Program-made: the position numbers and the translations under genes | Assembly: GCA_900547135.1 (NCBI GenBank) | Contig: URFJ01000105.1 | Span: 1 to 6,746 of the forward strand | Source: an uncultured Eubacteriales bacterium | Lineage (GTDB): Bacteria > Bacillota > Clostridia > Christensenellales > CAG-138 | DNA length: 6,746 bases | Direction: 5' to 3' | Notes under the pieces: model-generated | What the model was told of the DNA's origin: nothing | Database searches by the model: none | The model's input: the letters and a program-made list of their open reading frames with translations, nothing else | In this document: one piece after another, positions 1 to 6,114 of the stretch | How the letters are laid out: each line of letters opens with the position of its first letter | How positions within the stretch are numbered: position 1 is the first letter of the stretch

Positions 1-661
1 CATCACGAAGCTCAATATACCTCTTTGCCGCTATACACTGTTCATGTAGGGGTTCTACGCGTCCCTCCAATTCAGTCAAAATGTCATTTATCCTTATTAG
101 ATTCTTGCGGGTGTTTTCAAGCTTTCTTTCAGCCTCTTCCTTTCTTGCACGATAGCGCATGACCCCAGCCGCCTCTTCAAATATAGCCCTCCTGTCGCCG
201 GTCCTGTTAGAAAGTATTTCATCAACCCGCCCCTGCCCAATTATGGAATAGCCCTCCTTTCCTATTCCGGTATCCCTGAACAACTCCTGTATATCCTTTA
301 ATCTGCACTGTTTTCCGTTTAGCAGATATTCTCCTTCATTTGAGCGATATACGCGCCTTGTTACGCTAACCTCGGTATAATCTATATTTAACAGGCCGTC
401 CGTATTATCAAATACAAGGGTGACTTCACAATAGGATAACGGTCTTCTCTGCTCGGTACCGTTGAATATCACATCCTCCATGCGCGCTCCGCGCAACGCC
501 TTTGCGCTCTGCTCGCCCAGGACCCACCTTATTGCATCGGCTATATTGCTCTTCCCGCTTCCGTTTGGTCCTATTATAGCTGTTATGCCGTCATTGAATT
601 CAATAACGGTTTTTTGAGCAAACGATTTAAACCCTACTATTTCCAGCCTTGCAAGTTTCAA
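1..661 (-). CDS. smc: Chromosome segregation ATPase SMC, N-terminal part (gene cut by the window edge)
   Basis: This is the first 220 codons of SMC, the ATPase that with ScpA and ScpB forms the bacterial condensin that organises and segregates the chromosome. My reading of the minus strand shows the N-terminal half of the ABC-type head. It has the typical start KLARLEIVGFKSF, a Walker A loop GPNGSGKSN at residues 31-39, the arginine-finger position R57 in KALRGAR, and a Q-loop-like GQGRVDEIL at 143-150. The charged helical stretch FEEAAG...RARKEEAERKLENT from about residue 161 leads into the first coiled-coil arm. The rest, including hinge and Walker B, lies outside the window. The start is a TTG at 661-659 that overlaps the rnc stop codon as TTGA. 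A loose AAGGA lies 12 nt upstream inside rnc. The overlap suggests translation coupled to rnc. The family assignment is certain; the start is very likely. Confidence 0.96.
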   Translation of the reverse strand, partial: MKLARLEIVGFKSFAQKTVIEFNDGITAIIGPNGSGKSNIADAIRWVLGEQSAKALRGARMEDVIFNGTEQRRPLSYCEVTLVFDNTDGLLNIDYTEVSVTRRVYRSNEGEYLLNGKQCRLKDIQELFRDTGIGKEGYSIIGQGRVDEILSNRTGDRRAIFEEAAGVMRYRARKEEAERKLENTRKNLIRINDILTELEGRVEPLHEQCIAAKRYIELRD

Positions 662-1419
662 TCAGCAAATCCATCCTTGAAGTCGTTTTTGGACAAAGCT
701 ACGGGAGTACTTTCATCATCAACTCCATATAGCTTCAATGCCTCATGAGCTGCTGCTTGTCCGGCCTCCTGCTTTGACATTCCAGTGCCAGAACCCATTA
801 CAATGCCTGCTACCGTTATTGACATGTCAAATATTTTTTTGTGGTCCGGACCGTGCTGCCCCGTTATTATATATTTTATTTCGCCAAGATGATTTTTTTG
901 CACGAATTCCTGAAGAACGGTTTTGTAATCCTTATTAACGCCTTGACTAAAGGCCTGCTCAATGCGCTTGGATGTAAAGCCAAGCACCAGCTCCCTTGCC
1001 GCGCCGTATCCCCCGTCAATATAAACCGCTCCTATGATAGCCTCCATGGCGTCGGAAAGTATGGACGGTTTTTCCCTTCCGCCTGTCCTCTCTTCACCTA
1101 TACTCAATAGCAGCGCCTCTCCTACATTAAATTCCAGTGCCGTCCTGCATAACGACTGTTCATTAACCGCAATAGCTCTAATCCGGGTCATGGCCCCTTC
1201 GTCAACATCTGGATAGGTTTTAAACAGGTATTCGCTTACGCACAGTTCAAGGACCGCATCGCCTAAAAACTCAAGCCTTTCATTATGGTCGGAAGCTAGG
1301 TTGTCCCCTTTTACATAAGAGGAATGGGTAACAGCAACCTGTATAAGCTCCTGGGAACAGAACTCATAGCCTATTCTTTGCTGCAGTTTTATTAATATTT
1401 CGCTGTAATTAGACTTCAA
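658..1419 (-). CDS. rnc: Ribonuclease III
   Basis: RNase III cuts double-stranded RNA, matures rRNA precursors and processes some mRNAs in the cytoplasm. The 253-residue protein has the usual two-domain plan. The endonuclease domain (about 10-155) carries the signature NERLEFLGDAVLEL from residue 46. The metal-binding acids are E47, E50 and D54, with D123 and E126 in the second motif SDAMEAIIGA. The double-stranded RNA-binding domain (about 164-232) starts at DYKTVLQEFVQ and ends with GTGMSKQEAGQAAAHEAL. About 20 extra polar residues follow and also carry the smc ribosome binding site. The start is TTG, supported by an ideal AGGAGG six bases upstream; no ATG start fits the N-terminus as well. 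It lies between acpP and smc, an order common in Bacillota. Confidence 0.98.
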   Translation of the reverse strand: MKSNYSEILIKLQQRIGYEFCSQELIQVAVTHSSYVKGDNLASDHNERLEFLGDAVLELCVSEYLFKTYPDVDEGAMTRIRAIAVNEQSLCRTALEFNVGEALLLSIGEERTGGREKPSILSDAMEAIIGAVYIDGGYGAARELVLGFTSKRIEQAFSQGVNKDYKTVLQEFVQKNHLGEIKYIITGQHGPDHKKIFDMSITVAGIVMGSGTGMSKQEAGQAAAHEALKLYGVDDESTPVALSKNDFKDGFAD

Positions 1420-1425
1420 CGGGTG

Positions 1426-1431
1426 CCTCCT
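1426..1431 (-). promoter_or_regulatory. Ribosome binding site that fixes the TTG start of rnc
   Basis: AGGAGG on the minus strand is followed by a 6-nt spacer and then TTG at 1419-1417. The match to the anti-Shine-Dalgarno sequence and the spacing are ideal, which supports the non-ATG start of RNase III. Confidence 0.85.
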
Positions 1432-1475
1432 ATGAATCCCAGAATAGTGCGCTATTTAAACATCAAAGTTTTTCA

Positions 1476-1509
1476 CGCCGCCTTGCCCTACTTTAGATGC
1501 AAGGCGGCG
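1476..1509 (-). other. Stable GC-rich hairpin in the acpP-rnc intergenic leader
   Basis: The 117-base gap between acpP and rnc contains a perfect 11-bp inverted repeat, CGCCGCCTTGC (1476-1486) and GCAAGGCGGCG (1499-1509), around a 12-nt loop. It can extend about three more pairs past one bulged base. On neither strand is it followed by a run of U: on the minus strand the next bases are TGAAAAACTTTG. It is therefore not a standard intrinsic terminator. It lies about 57 nt before the rnc start, so it would be in the rnc leader of an acpP-rnc transcript. It could be a processing or mRNA-stability element, or a weak or factor-dependent attenuator. In Escherichia coli RNase III cleaves its own mRNA leader; whether this hairpin is such a site is inference. 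Confidence 0.75.
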
Positions 1510-1536
1510 GAATTTACGTCAATATTAGGTATCCTC

Positions 1537-1764
1537 TCAGATATTTGCCACTATGTAGTCTGCTATGTCCCCTACTGTATGAATTTTCGGAAGCTCTTCA
1601 TTCGGTATTTCTATATTATACTCCTGTTCAAGGTCCATTATCAGCTCCACAACGTCAAGCGAATCGGCCTTTAAATCTTCAATTAACCTAGATTCCCTTG
1701 TTATGCCTGCTTTATCTATGCCGAGCTGGCTTGATATCGCTTGCGCAATCTTGTCAAATTCCAT
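1537..1764 (-). CDS. acpP: Acyl carrier protein
   Basis: ACP carries the growing acyl chain as a thioester on a phosphopantetheine arm during type II fatty-acid synthesis in the cytoplasm, and delivers acyl chains to PlsX and other acyltransferases. The 75-residue acidic protein has the normal length and four-helix pattern. The attachment motif is ADSLDVVEL, with S35 as the modified serine at the start of helix II. The acidic helix II (DVVELIMDLEQEYNIEIP) is the usual docking surface. ATG at 1764 has an AGGTGG nine bases upstream. Its neighbour plsX uses acyl-ACP directly, so the pairing makes metabolic sense. A separate strong promoter just upstream fits the high amount of ACP that cells need. 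Confidence 0.98.
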   Translation of the reverse strand: MEFDKIAQAISSQLGIDKAGITRESRLIEDLKADSLDVVELIMDLEQEYNIEIPNEELPKIHTVGDIADYIVANI

Positions 1765-1804
1765 AGTTTATTGCCACCTTTCATGATGAATTTATTCTTA
1801 ATAA

Positions 1805-1833
1805 ATTTTAGCCGTAAAAGCTATTAATGTCAA
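1805..1833 (-). promoter_or_regulatory. Predicted SigA-type promoter of acpP
   Basis: On the minus strand a perfect -35 box TTGACA (1833-1828) is followed after exactly 17 bases by TAAAAT (1810-1805), a 5/6 match to the -10 consensus. The -35 box overlaps the TGA stop codon of plsX. The predicted start near 1798 gives a leader of about 34 nt with an AGGTGG site. This would let acpP, and by read-through rnc and smc, be transcribed independently of plsX. Confidence 0.7.
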
Positions 1834-2834
1834 TCGTCCTCATTGATTGCAGACATGGAAATTCGGATTGCCTCGGTAACGTCTCCTAAACAGTAGTGGC
1901 GCGCCTGGTTTATGGCCGCCGCTATCGCCTTGCCGTTAGAGCTCCCATGCGCTTTTATAATTCCCCCATTAATCCCAAGCAGCGGGGCTCCTCCATACTC
2001 AGTATAATCCATCCGCCTTTTAAAGCGCTTGAAGCCATTTTTAGCAAGCATTGCCCCAAGCTTTGAGCCAATATCCCTCATCAGTTCTTCTTTCATCATA
2101 GAGATCAGCGCCGTAGCGACGCCCTCAGTATACTTTAAAACCACGTTTCCTATGAAGCCGTCGCAAACTAATACGTCATATTGGCCGGTTAGGATATCCC
2201 TTGCCTCGCAGTTGCCCGTAAAGTTTACTGGCGTTTCTTTTATCAGCTTAAACGCCGCCTTTGTTAGTTCATTGCCCTTTTCCTCCTCAGCACCGTTGTT
2301 TATAAGGCCCACGCGTGGTTCAAGAATCCCCATTACGTTTTGCATATACGCGCTACCCATAATTGCGAACTGCTGCAGGTATTGGGGCTTGCAATCCACG
2401 TTGGCTCCACAATCTATCAGCAGCGCCGGTCCCTTTACAGTTGGCAGGATCGGAGCTAACGCTGGCCTTTTTACGCCGTTTATACGCCGCACTATCAGCG
2501 TTGCTCCGGCAAGCACAGCGCCCGTGCTCCCAGCGGAGACAAATGCGTCCGCGCCGCCGCTTGCAACCAGCTCCAGCGCCTTTACAAGCGATGACTCCTT
2601 TTTTCTTTTTATTGCAAAGGTAGGCTGTTCTTCACATGATATTACCATTGGAGCATGAACAGTTTCAATGCGCGATGAATTACAGCCCATAGCTTTCAGC
2701 TCATTTGAAACTAAGGTCTCGTCTCCAGTTATAATTAGATCAAAGTCGCCGTTATCGCTCAAAGCTTTACAGCAACCCTCCAGTATTGCGCTGGGGGCAT
2801 TGTCGCCTCCAAAGGCGTCTATTGCAATCTTCAT
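1830..2834 (-). CDS. plsX: Phosphate acyltransferase PlsX (acyl-ACP:phosphate)
   Basis: PlsX converts acyl-ACP and phosphate to acyl-phosphate, the acyl donor that membrane-bound PlsY uses to acylate glycerol-3-phosphate in phospholipid synthesis. It is a soluble protein that works at the membrane surface. The 334-residue reading has the family length and motifs: MKIAIDAFGGDNAP at the N-terminus, SAGSTGA (100-106), DCGAN (141-145), NNGAEEEKGNEL (179-190, a slight variant of the usual NIG-E--KGNE), GNCEARDI (207-214), CDGFIGN (224-230), YGGAPLLGINGG (280-291) and HGSSN (296-300). An in-frame ATG five codons upstream exists, but the start at 2834 has GAGGT six bases before it and matches the family N-terminus. 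It sits upstream of acpP, whose product is its substrate carrier. Confidence 0.97.
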   Translation of the reverse strand: MKIAIDAFGGDNAPSAILEGCCKALSDNGDFDLIITGDETLVSNELKAMGCNSSRIETVHAPMVISCEEQPTFAIKRKKESSLVKALELVASGGADAFVSAGSTGAVLAGATLIVRRINGVKRPALAPILPTVKGPALLIDCGANVDCKPQYLQQFAIMGSAYMQNVMGILEPRVGLINNGAEEEKGNELTKAAFKLIKETPVNFTGNCEARDILTGQYDVLVCDGFIGNVVLKYTEGVATALISMMKEELMRDIGSKLGAMLAKNGFKRFKRRMDYTEYGGAPLLGINGGIIKAHGSSNGKAIAAAINQARHYCLGDVTEAIRISMSAINEDD

Positions 2835-2872
2835 TCCATTACCTCGCATCTTTTAATCAAGTCATAGTATAA

Positions 2873-2901
2873 AGTATATATTGGGGATGTGGAGAATTCA
2901 A
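2873..2901 (-). promoter_or_regulatory. Predicted SigA-type promoter of plsX
   Basis: On the minus strand TTGAAT (2901-2896) and TATACT (2878-2873) are separated by 17 bases; each matches its consensus in at least four of six positions. A second TATACT at 2871-2866 lies just behind but is too far from the -35 box. The predicted start near 2866 gives a leader of about 30 nt. It lies downstream of the terminator at 2985-2944, which is where a new promoter is needed. A small inverted repeat GCTAT-N6-ATAGC (2920-2905) lies directly upstream of the -35 box and might be an operator. I see no clear match to a FapR site. Confidence 0.6.
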
Positions 2902-2943
2902 TCCGCTATAAACAAATAGCAGTCTTTATTACCCCTAATTCTT

Positions 2944-2985
2944 AAGAAAAACAAAAGGGTGGAACTTCAAACGAAGATCAACCCT
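2944..2985 (-). terminator. Rho-independent terminator after rpmF
   Basis: On the minus strand a 13-position stem (arms at 2985-2973 and 2968-2956, 11 of 13 paired) closes a GTTT loop. It is followed at once by the U-rich tract TTTGTTTTTCTT (2955-2944). It starts about 60 nt after the rpmF stop and precedes the plsX promoter. It should end most transcripts of the yceD-rpmF unit and separate them from the lipid genes. The remainder of the 212-base gap between rpmF and plsX shows no gene. Confidence 0.8.
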
Positions 2986-3046
2986 CATGCGCATAAAATA
3001 TTTGGTGCCATCAAAAATAGTCCTTTAAAAATGGACAGAAAAGGCC

Positions 3047-3250
3047 TTAAGCATTTGCCTTCTTTTCATCTTTATCAACGTTGATGACACGCTCTCCGCC
3101 ATAATATCCGCAGCTCTTACATACCCTGTGGGCAAGTTTGCGGGCATGGCATTTCGGGCATTCGACAATTCCTGGGATGGACAGCTTCCAGTTGCTGGAT
3201 CTCCTGGAATCACGCCTTGCCTTTGATGTTTTCCGTTTCGGGACTGCCAT
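3047..3250 (-). CDS. rpmF: Large-subunit ribosomal protein bL32
   Basis: bL32 is a small structural protein of the 50S ribosomal subunit. The 67-residue product has the typical basic N-terminus MAVPKRKTSKARRDSRRS. It is followed by a zinc ribbon with cysteine pairs C31/C34 (CPKCH) and C44/C47 (CKSCG), so it is the zinc-binding form and not the cysteine-free form that some bacteria use in zinc limitation. The C-terminal tail is charged. ATG at 3250 follows yceD by only 6 nt, and its ribosome binding site lies in the last codons of yceD, so the two are co-transcribed and probably translationally coupled. The yceD-rpmF pairing is widely conserved. Confidence 0.98.
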   Translation of the reverse strand: MAVPKRKTSKARRDSRRSSNWKLSIPGIVECPKCHARKLAHRVCKSCGYYGGERVINVDKDEKKANA

Positions 3251-3256
3251 TATTGA

Positions 3257-3778
3257 TTACACCTCCTTATCGTCGTTCAACAGCGACCTTAGATCGGCAA
3301 ATGGAGTCTTTCGCGGCGCTTCATCGCCGGTTTGCCTGCCGCAGGTACACTGGCAAAAATTTAAATTGCATCCGCACACCGAACACTTACCCTTGCAGCT
3401 TGCGCTGCAAACGCTTCGCATGGGCATGTTGAGCAAGATGTTGTCCTGAATCATAGCGGTAAGGTCTAAAACATCGGACGTAAACGTATATGCGTCTTCG
3501 TCATCCAACTCATCCCTTACAAAGCGTTCTTCGAATTCAAACGTTAGCGGTTCTTCAAACGGTTCGCCGCATCTGGCGCATTGGGAATTAAAGACCGCCG
3601 AAATTGTTCCCGCTACCGCAAAGCTTTCGCCATCATAGGCGTATGTAACTTCTATATCCAACGGTTTAGCAAAGGAGATCCTTCTCCGGCCAAACTCAAT
3701 ATCCGCAAACGGTTCGGAAAACCTGGCCTCTCCAACGCTTCCAGGCAACTTAACCTGTGCGGTTACATCAAGCTTCAC
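3257..3778 (-). CDS. yceD: DUF177 / YceD family protein (rRNA and L32 accumulation protein)
   Basis: This is a DUF177/YceD family protein. In Escherichia coli and plants members are linked to accumulation of 23S rRNA and assembly of the large ribosomal subunit; the molecular activity is not settled. The 173-residue protein has an N-terminal beta-rich part and the family cysteine motifs. CARC (C67, C70) comes first, then C124, C128, C132 and C135 in VCSASCKGKCSVCGCNLN, and finally C142, C144 and C146. These probably bind one or two metal ions. The tail TPFADLRSLL (about 158-167) is the conserved C-terminal motif that ends DUF177 proteins encoded next to rpmF. The start is GTG, with GAGGT six bases upstream. 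It has its own strong promoter and is coupled to rpmF. The family call is firm; the function is by analogy. Confidence 0.93.
   Translation of the reverse strand: MKLDVTAQVKLPGSVGEARFSEPFADIEFGRRRISFAKPLDIEVTYAYDGESFAVAGTISAVFNSQCARCGEPFEEPLTFEFEERFVRDELDDEDAYTFTSDVLDLTAMIQDNILLNMPMRSVCSASCKGKCSVCGCNLNFCQCTCGRQTGDEAPRKTPFADLRSLLNDDKEV
3260..3268 (-). promoter_or_regulatory. rpmF ribosome binding site embedded in the end of yceD
   Basis: AAGGAGGTG on the minus strand pairs fully with the 3' end of 16S rRNA. It forms the last codons of yceD, directly before its TAA, with a 9-nt spacer to the rpmF ATG. Ribosomes finishing yceD would stop on this site, consistent with coupled synthesis of the two proteins. 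Confidence 0.85.
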
Positions 3779-3800
3779 AGTTTCACCTCACAACTTTGAC

Positions 3801-3829
3801 ATTTTATATGCTACCCCTTATTTTGTCAA
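3801..3829 (-). promoter_or_regulatory. Predicted SigA-type promoter of yceD-rpmF
   Basis: On the minus strand a perfect TTGACA (3829-3824) is followed after 17 bases by TAAAAT (3806-3801). The -35 box begins 6 nt after the ackA stop codon. The predicted start near 3794 gives a very short leader of about 16 nt that still contains the yceD ribosome binding site GAGGT. No terminator is visible after ackA, so read-through from ackA is also possible. Confidence 0.72.
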
Positions 3830-3835
3830 TACAAA

Positions 3836-5038
3836 TTATTGAGAAACTATCCGTGCCGTGTCCCTGGCGATCATCAACTCTTCATCCGTTGGTATAACAA
3901 ATACTTTAACCCGGCTATCCGGCTTTGTCAGTTCTGCTTCCCTGCCCCTCGGGCACGTGTTGTTGTATTTAAAGTCCATGTCCACTCCAAGGTATTCAAG
4001 ACCTTCCATTATCCTTTGCCGTACTCCTCTATCATTTTCACCGATTCCGGCTGTAAATACTATCGCATCTACGCCGTTCATCACTGCCGCATAGGAACCG
4101 ATGTACTTTTTAACATTGTAGGCAAATACGTCCAGCGCCGCACGCGCCCTTTCATTGCCGGCGTTCTCCGCTTCCTCCAGATCCCTAAAATCGCTGGATA
4201 CGCCGGACACCCCAAGCACCCCGCTTTTTTTGTTCATATAAGCGTTAATGCCGTCTATATTCATACTCAGCTTATCCATCAGGTATGTTACTATGGCGGG
4301 ATCCATAGTGCCGCAGCGCGTTCCCATGGGCACGCCTTCAAGCGGTGTAAAGCCCATGGAGGTATCTATAGATTCCCCGCCCTTAACCGCCGTTATGCTG
4401 GATCCATTGCCCAGATGGCATGTGATAATCCTTGTATCCTCTTTTGGAAGATCCAATAGCTCTATTGCCCTTTGTGAAACATAGGCGTGCGATGTGCCGT
4501 GAAATCCATATCGCCTTATCATGAGCTGTGAATACGCTTCATACGGAAGCCCGTAAAGGAACGCCTCGCTTGGCATCGTCTGATGAAACGCTGTGTCAAA
4601 AACGCCAACCATGGGTACGTTTGGCATTATATCGCGGCAGGCATATATCCCCATCAGGTTTGCAGGGTTATGCAGCGGGGCTAACGCCGAAAGCTCCTTT
4701 ACAGCGTCTATCACCGAATCGTCAATAAGTACGGACTGGCTGAACTTTTCGCCCCCGTGAACAATCCGGTGTCCCACTGCGCCGATTTCGTCCATGCTCT
4801 TTAAAACGCCTATTTCTTTATCAACCAACGCGTCAAGAACCATCCTTATAGCGTCGGTATGATCGTTCATGCGCCTTTCAAACTCGTGCGCCCCTTTTTC
4901 AGTGGGCTTGTATATTAATCTTGATCCCTCAATGCCTATTCTCTCGCATAATCCTTTTGCTATTACATCGTTTGAATTCAAGTCTATGAGCTGGTACTTC
5001 AGCGATGAGCTTCCAGCGTTTATTACCAATACCTTCAT
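3836..5038 (-). CDS. ackA: Acetate kinase
   Basis: AckA converts acetyl phosphate and ADP to acetate and ATP in the cytoplasm, the ATP-yielding last step of acetate fermentation; the reaction is reversible. The 400-residue reading matches the family length almost position by position. It starts MKVLVINAGSSSLKYQL with N7. Other sites are R91 (GHRIVHGG), the catalytic D148 in FDTAFH, H180 in YGFHGTSH, the nucleotide-binding HLGNGSS at 208-214, R241 in PMGTRCG, the loop GIGEND (331-336) and E386 in PTDEEL. I chose the ATG at 5038 because the family starts there and AAGGA lies six bases upstream. An alternative in-frame ATG at 5062 overlaps the pta stop codon and would add eight residues. The gene follows pta, which makes its substrate, 20 nt downstream. 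Confidence 0.98.
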   Translation of the reverse strand: MKVLVINAGSSSLKYQLIDLNSNDVIAKGLCERIGIEGSRLIYKPTEKGAHEFERRMNDHTDAIRMVLDALVDKEIGVLKSMDEIGAVGHRIVHGGEKFSQSVLIDDSVIDAVKELSALAPLHNPANLMGIYACRDIMPNVPMVGVFDTAFHQTMPSEAFLYGLPYEAYSQLMIRRYGFHGTSHAYVSQRAIELLDLPKEDTRIITCHLGNGSSITAVKGGESIDTSMGFTPLEGVPMGTRCGTMDPAIVTYLMDKLSMNIDGINAYMNKKSGVLGVSGVSSDFRDLEEAENAGNERARAALDVFAYNVKKYIGSYAAVMNGVDAIVFTAGIGENDRGVRQRIMEGLEYLGVDMDFKYNNTCPRGREAELTKPDSRVKVFVIPTDEELMIARDTARIVSQ

Positions 5039-5044
5039 TGCGTA

Positions 5045-5054
5045 TCCTTCCTCC
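5045..5054 (-). promoter_or_regulatory. Ribosome binding site that decides the ackA start
   Basis: The purine-rich stretch GGAGGAAGGA ends six bases before the ATG at 5038. It lies between the upstream ATG (5062) and this ATG, so it can only serve the downstream start, which also matches the AckA family N-terminus. Confidence 0.75.
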
Positions 5055-5058
5055 CGAC

Positions 5059-6060
5059 TCATTTTTGCGCCTGCGCCTGTACGGCGGTTATAGCCACTAC
5101 CGATACTATATCATCTATGCTGCATCCCCTGGACAGATCGTTTATAGGCTTTGCAAACCCCTGGCATATCGGACCAATCGCCTCTGCTCCGGCAAGCCTT
5201 TGCACAAGCTTGTAGCCTATATTGCCTGCCTGCAGGTCTGGGAATATAAGTACGTTTGCCCTGCCGGCCACTGGGCTGCCCGGGGACTTCAGCTGGCCGA
5301 CCTTTTCAACCAATGCCGCGTCCGCCTGCAGCTCGCCGTCAACCATAAGGTCTGGGCTGAGTTCTTTCACCAAATCCGTTGCCTCTTTTACCTTATCAAC
5401 CAGTTCATGTTTAGCGCTCCCTTTTGTGGAGAACGAAAGCATGGCAACGCGCGGTTCTATGCCGCACAGGGTTTTTCCAGTATCAGCTGAGGATACGGCA
5501 ATTGCCGCAAGCTGATCGGCGGTGGGGCTGGGGTTTACTGCGCAGTCGCCAAATATCATTACTCCGTCGTCCCCATATGAGCGGTTTGGAATCTCCATTA
5601 TGAAGCAGCTGGATACCACCGATATTCCCTTTGCCATTTTTATTATCTGAAGTCCTGGACGCAGCGTATCCCCGGTTGTGCTAATCGCTCCGGCTACCAT
5701 CCCGTCCGCCAAATCTAATTTTATCATCATAGCCGCAAAAAACAGAGGATTTTTCATGGTTTCTTCGGCCTTTTCGGGCGTGACGCCCTTAGCCTTTCTC
5801 ATTTCATAGAACTTTTCACTAAAATCCTTAAATTTTTCGCTCGTAATAGGATTAATTATCTCCACTCCATTGAGATTAACTCCTAAAGCGGCCGCCTTAT
5901 CAGCGATCTCAAGCTCGTCTCCCATTAGGGCAACCTTAGCTATTCCTTCCTCTGTTATCAAAGCCGCCGCCTGAATGGTTCTTTCCTCGGTGCCTTCCGG
6001 CAACAGTATGAACTTTTTATTTGATTTTGCCTTTGCTTTAATCTGTTCTATGACGGACAT
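5059..6060 (-). CDS. pta: Phosphate acetyltransferase (short form)
   Basis: Pta converts acetyl-CoA and phosphate to acetyl phosphate and CoA in the cytoplasm. With AckA it forms the acetate pathway, and acetyl phosphate can also donate acetyl or phosphoryl groups to proteins. The 333-residue protein is the short single-domain type; it lacks the long regulatory N-terminus of the enterobacterial enzyme. Motifs include LPEGTEERT near residue 20, DGMVAGAISTTGDTLRPGLQ (119-138), GDCAVNPSPTADQLA (171-185) and NDLSRGCSIDDIV (307-319). This last segment holds the serine, arginine (S310, R311) and aspartates known from the Methanosarcina enzyme's active site. ATG at 6060 has a near-perfect AGGAGG six bases upstream. 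The TGA stop overlaps an ATG that could be a secondary ackA start. Confidence 0.98.
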   Translation of the reverse strand: MSVIEQIKAKAKSNKKFILLPEGTEERTIQAAALITEEGIAKVALMGDELEIADKAAALGVNLNGVEIINPITSEKFKDFSEKFYEMRKAKGVTPEKAEETMKNPLFFAAMMIKLDLADGMVAGAISTTGDTLRPGLQIIKMAKGISVVSSCFIMEIPNRSYGDDGVMIFGDCAVNPSPTADQLAAIAVSSADTGKTLCGIEPRVAMLSFSTKGSAKHELVDKVKEATDLVKELSPDLMVDGELQADAALVEKVGQLKSPGSPVAGRANVLIFPDLQAGNIGYKLVQRLAGAEAIGPICQGFAKPINDLSRGCSIDDIVSVVAITAVQAQAQK

Positions 6061-6105
6061 AGTTCTCCTCCTTTTTACAGTAACGCCTGTTCGGTTTCAT
6101 TATGC

Positions 6106-6114
6106 ATTATAGCA
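6106..6114 (-). promoter_or_regulatory. Predicted extended -10 promoter of pta-ackA
   Basis: On the minus strand TGCTATAAT (6114-6106) combines the perfect -10 box TATAAT with a TGn extension; the fuller context TGTGCTATAAT matches the Gram-positive TRTGn pattern. No good -35 box is present 16-18 bases upstream, which fits an extended -10 promoter that may depend on an activator. The predicted start near 6099 gives a leader of about 39 nt before the pta ATG. Confidence 0.65.

Noticed and set aside
1476..1509. Intrinsic terminator between acpP and rnc.
   Set aside because: The stem is strong, but no U-tract follows it on either strand, so I list it as a hairpin of unknown role.
2029..2658. 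Long open frame of 209 codons on the plus strand opposite plsX.
   Set aside because: It lies wholly antisense to a clearly conserved plsX, has no convincing ribosome binding site, and its translation resembles no family I know; it is a shadow frame.
2850..2945. FapR operator upstream of plsX.
   Set aside because: I looked for the TTAGTACCT-type inverted repeat and found only a short unrelated ATTAG; no fapR gene is in the window.
3839..4459. Open frame of 206 codons on the plus strand opposite ackA.
   Set aside because: It is antisense to the conserved acetate kinase, which explains the absence of stops; its composition is not protein-like.
5005..5490. Open frame of 161 codons on the plus strand across the ackA-pta junction.
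   Set aside because: It is covered by two certain genes on the other strand and shows no recognisable motif or start signal.
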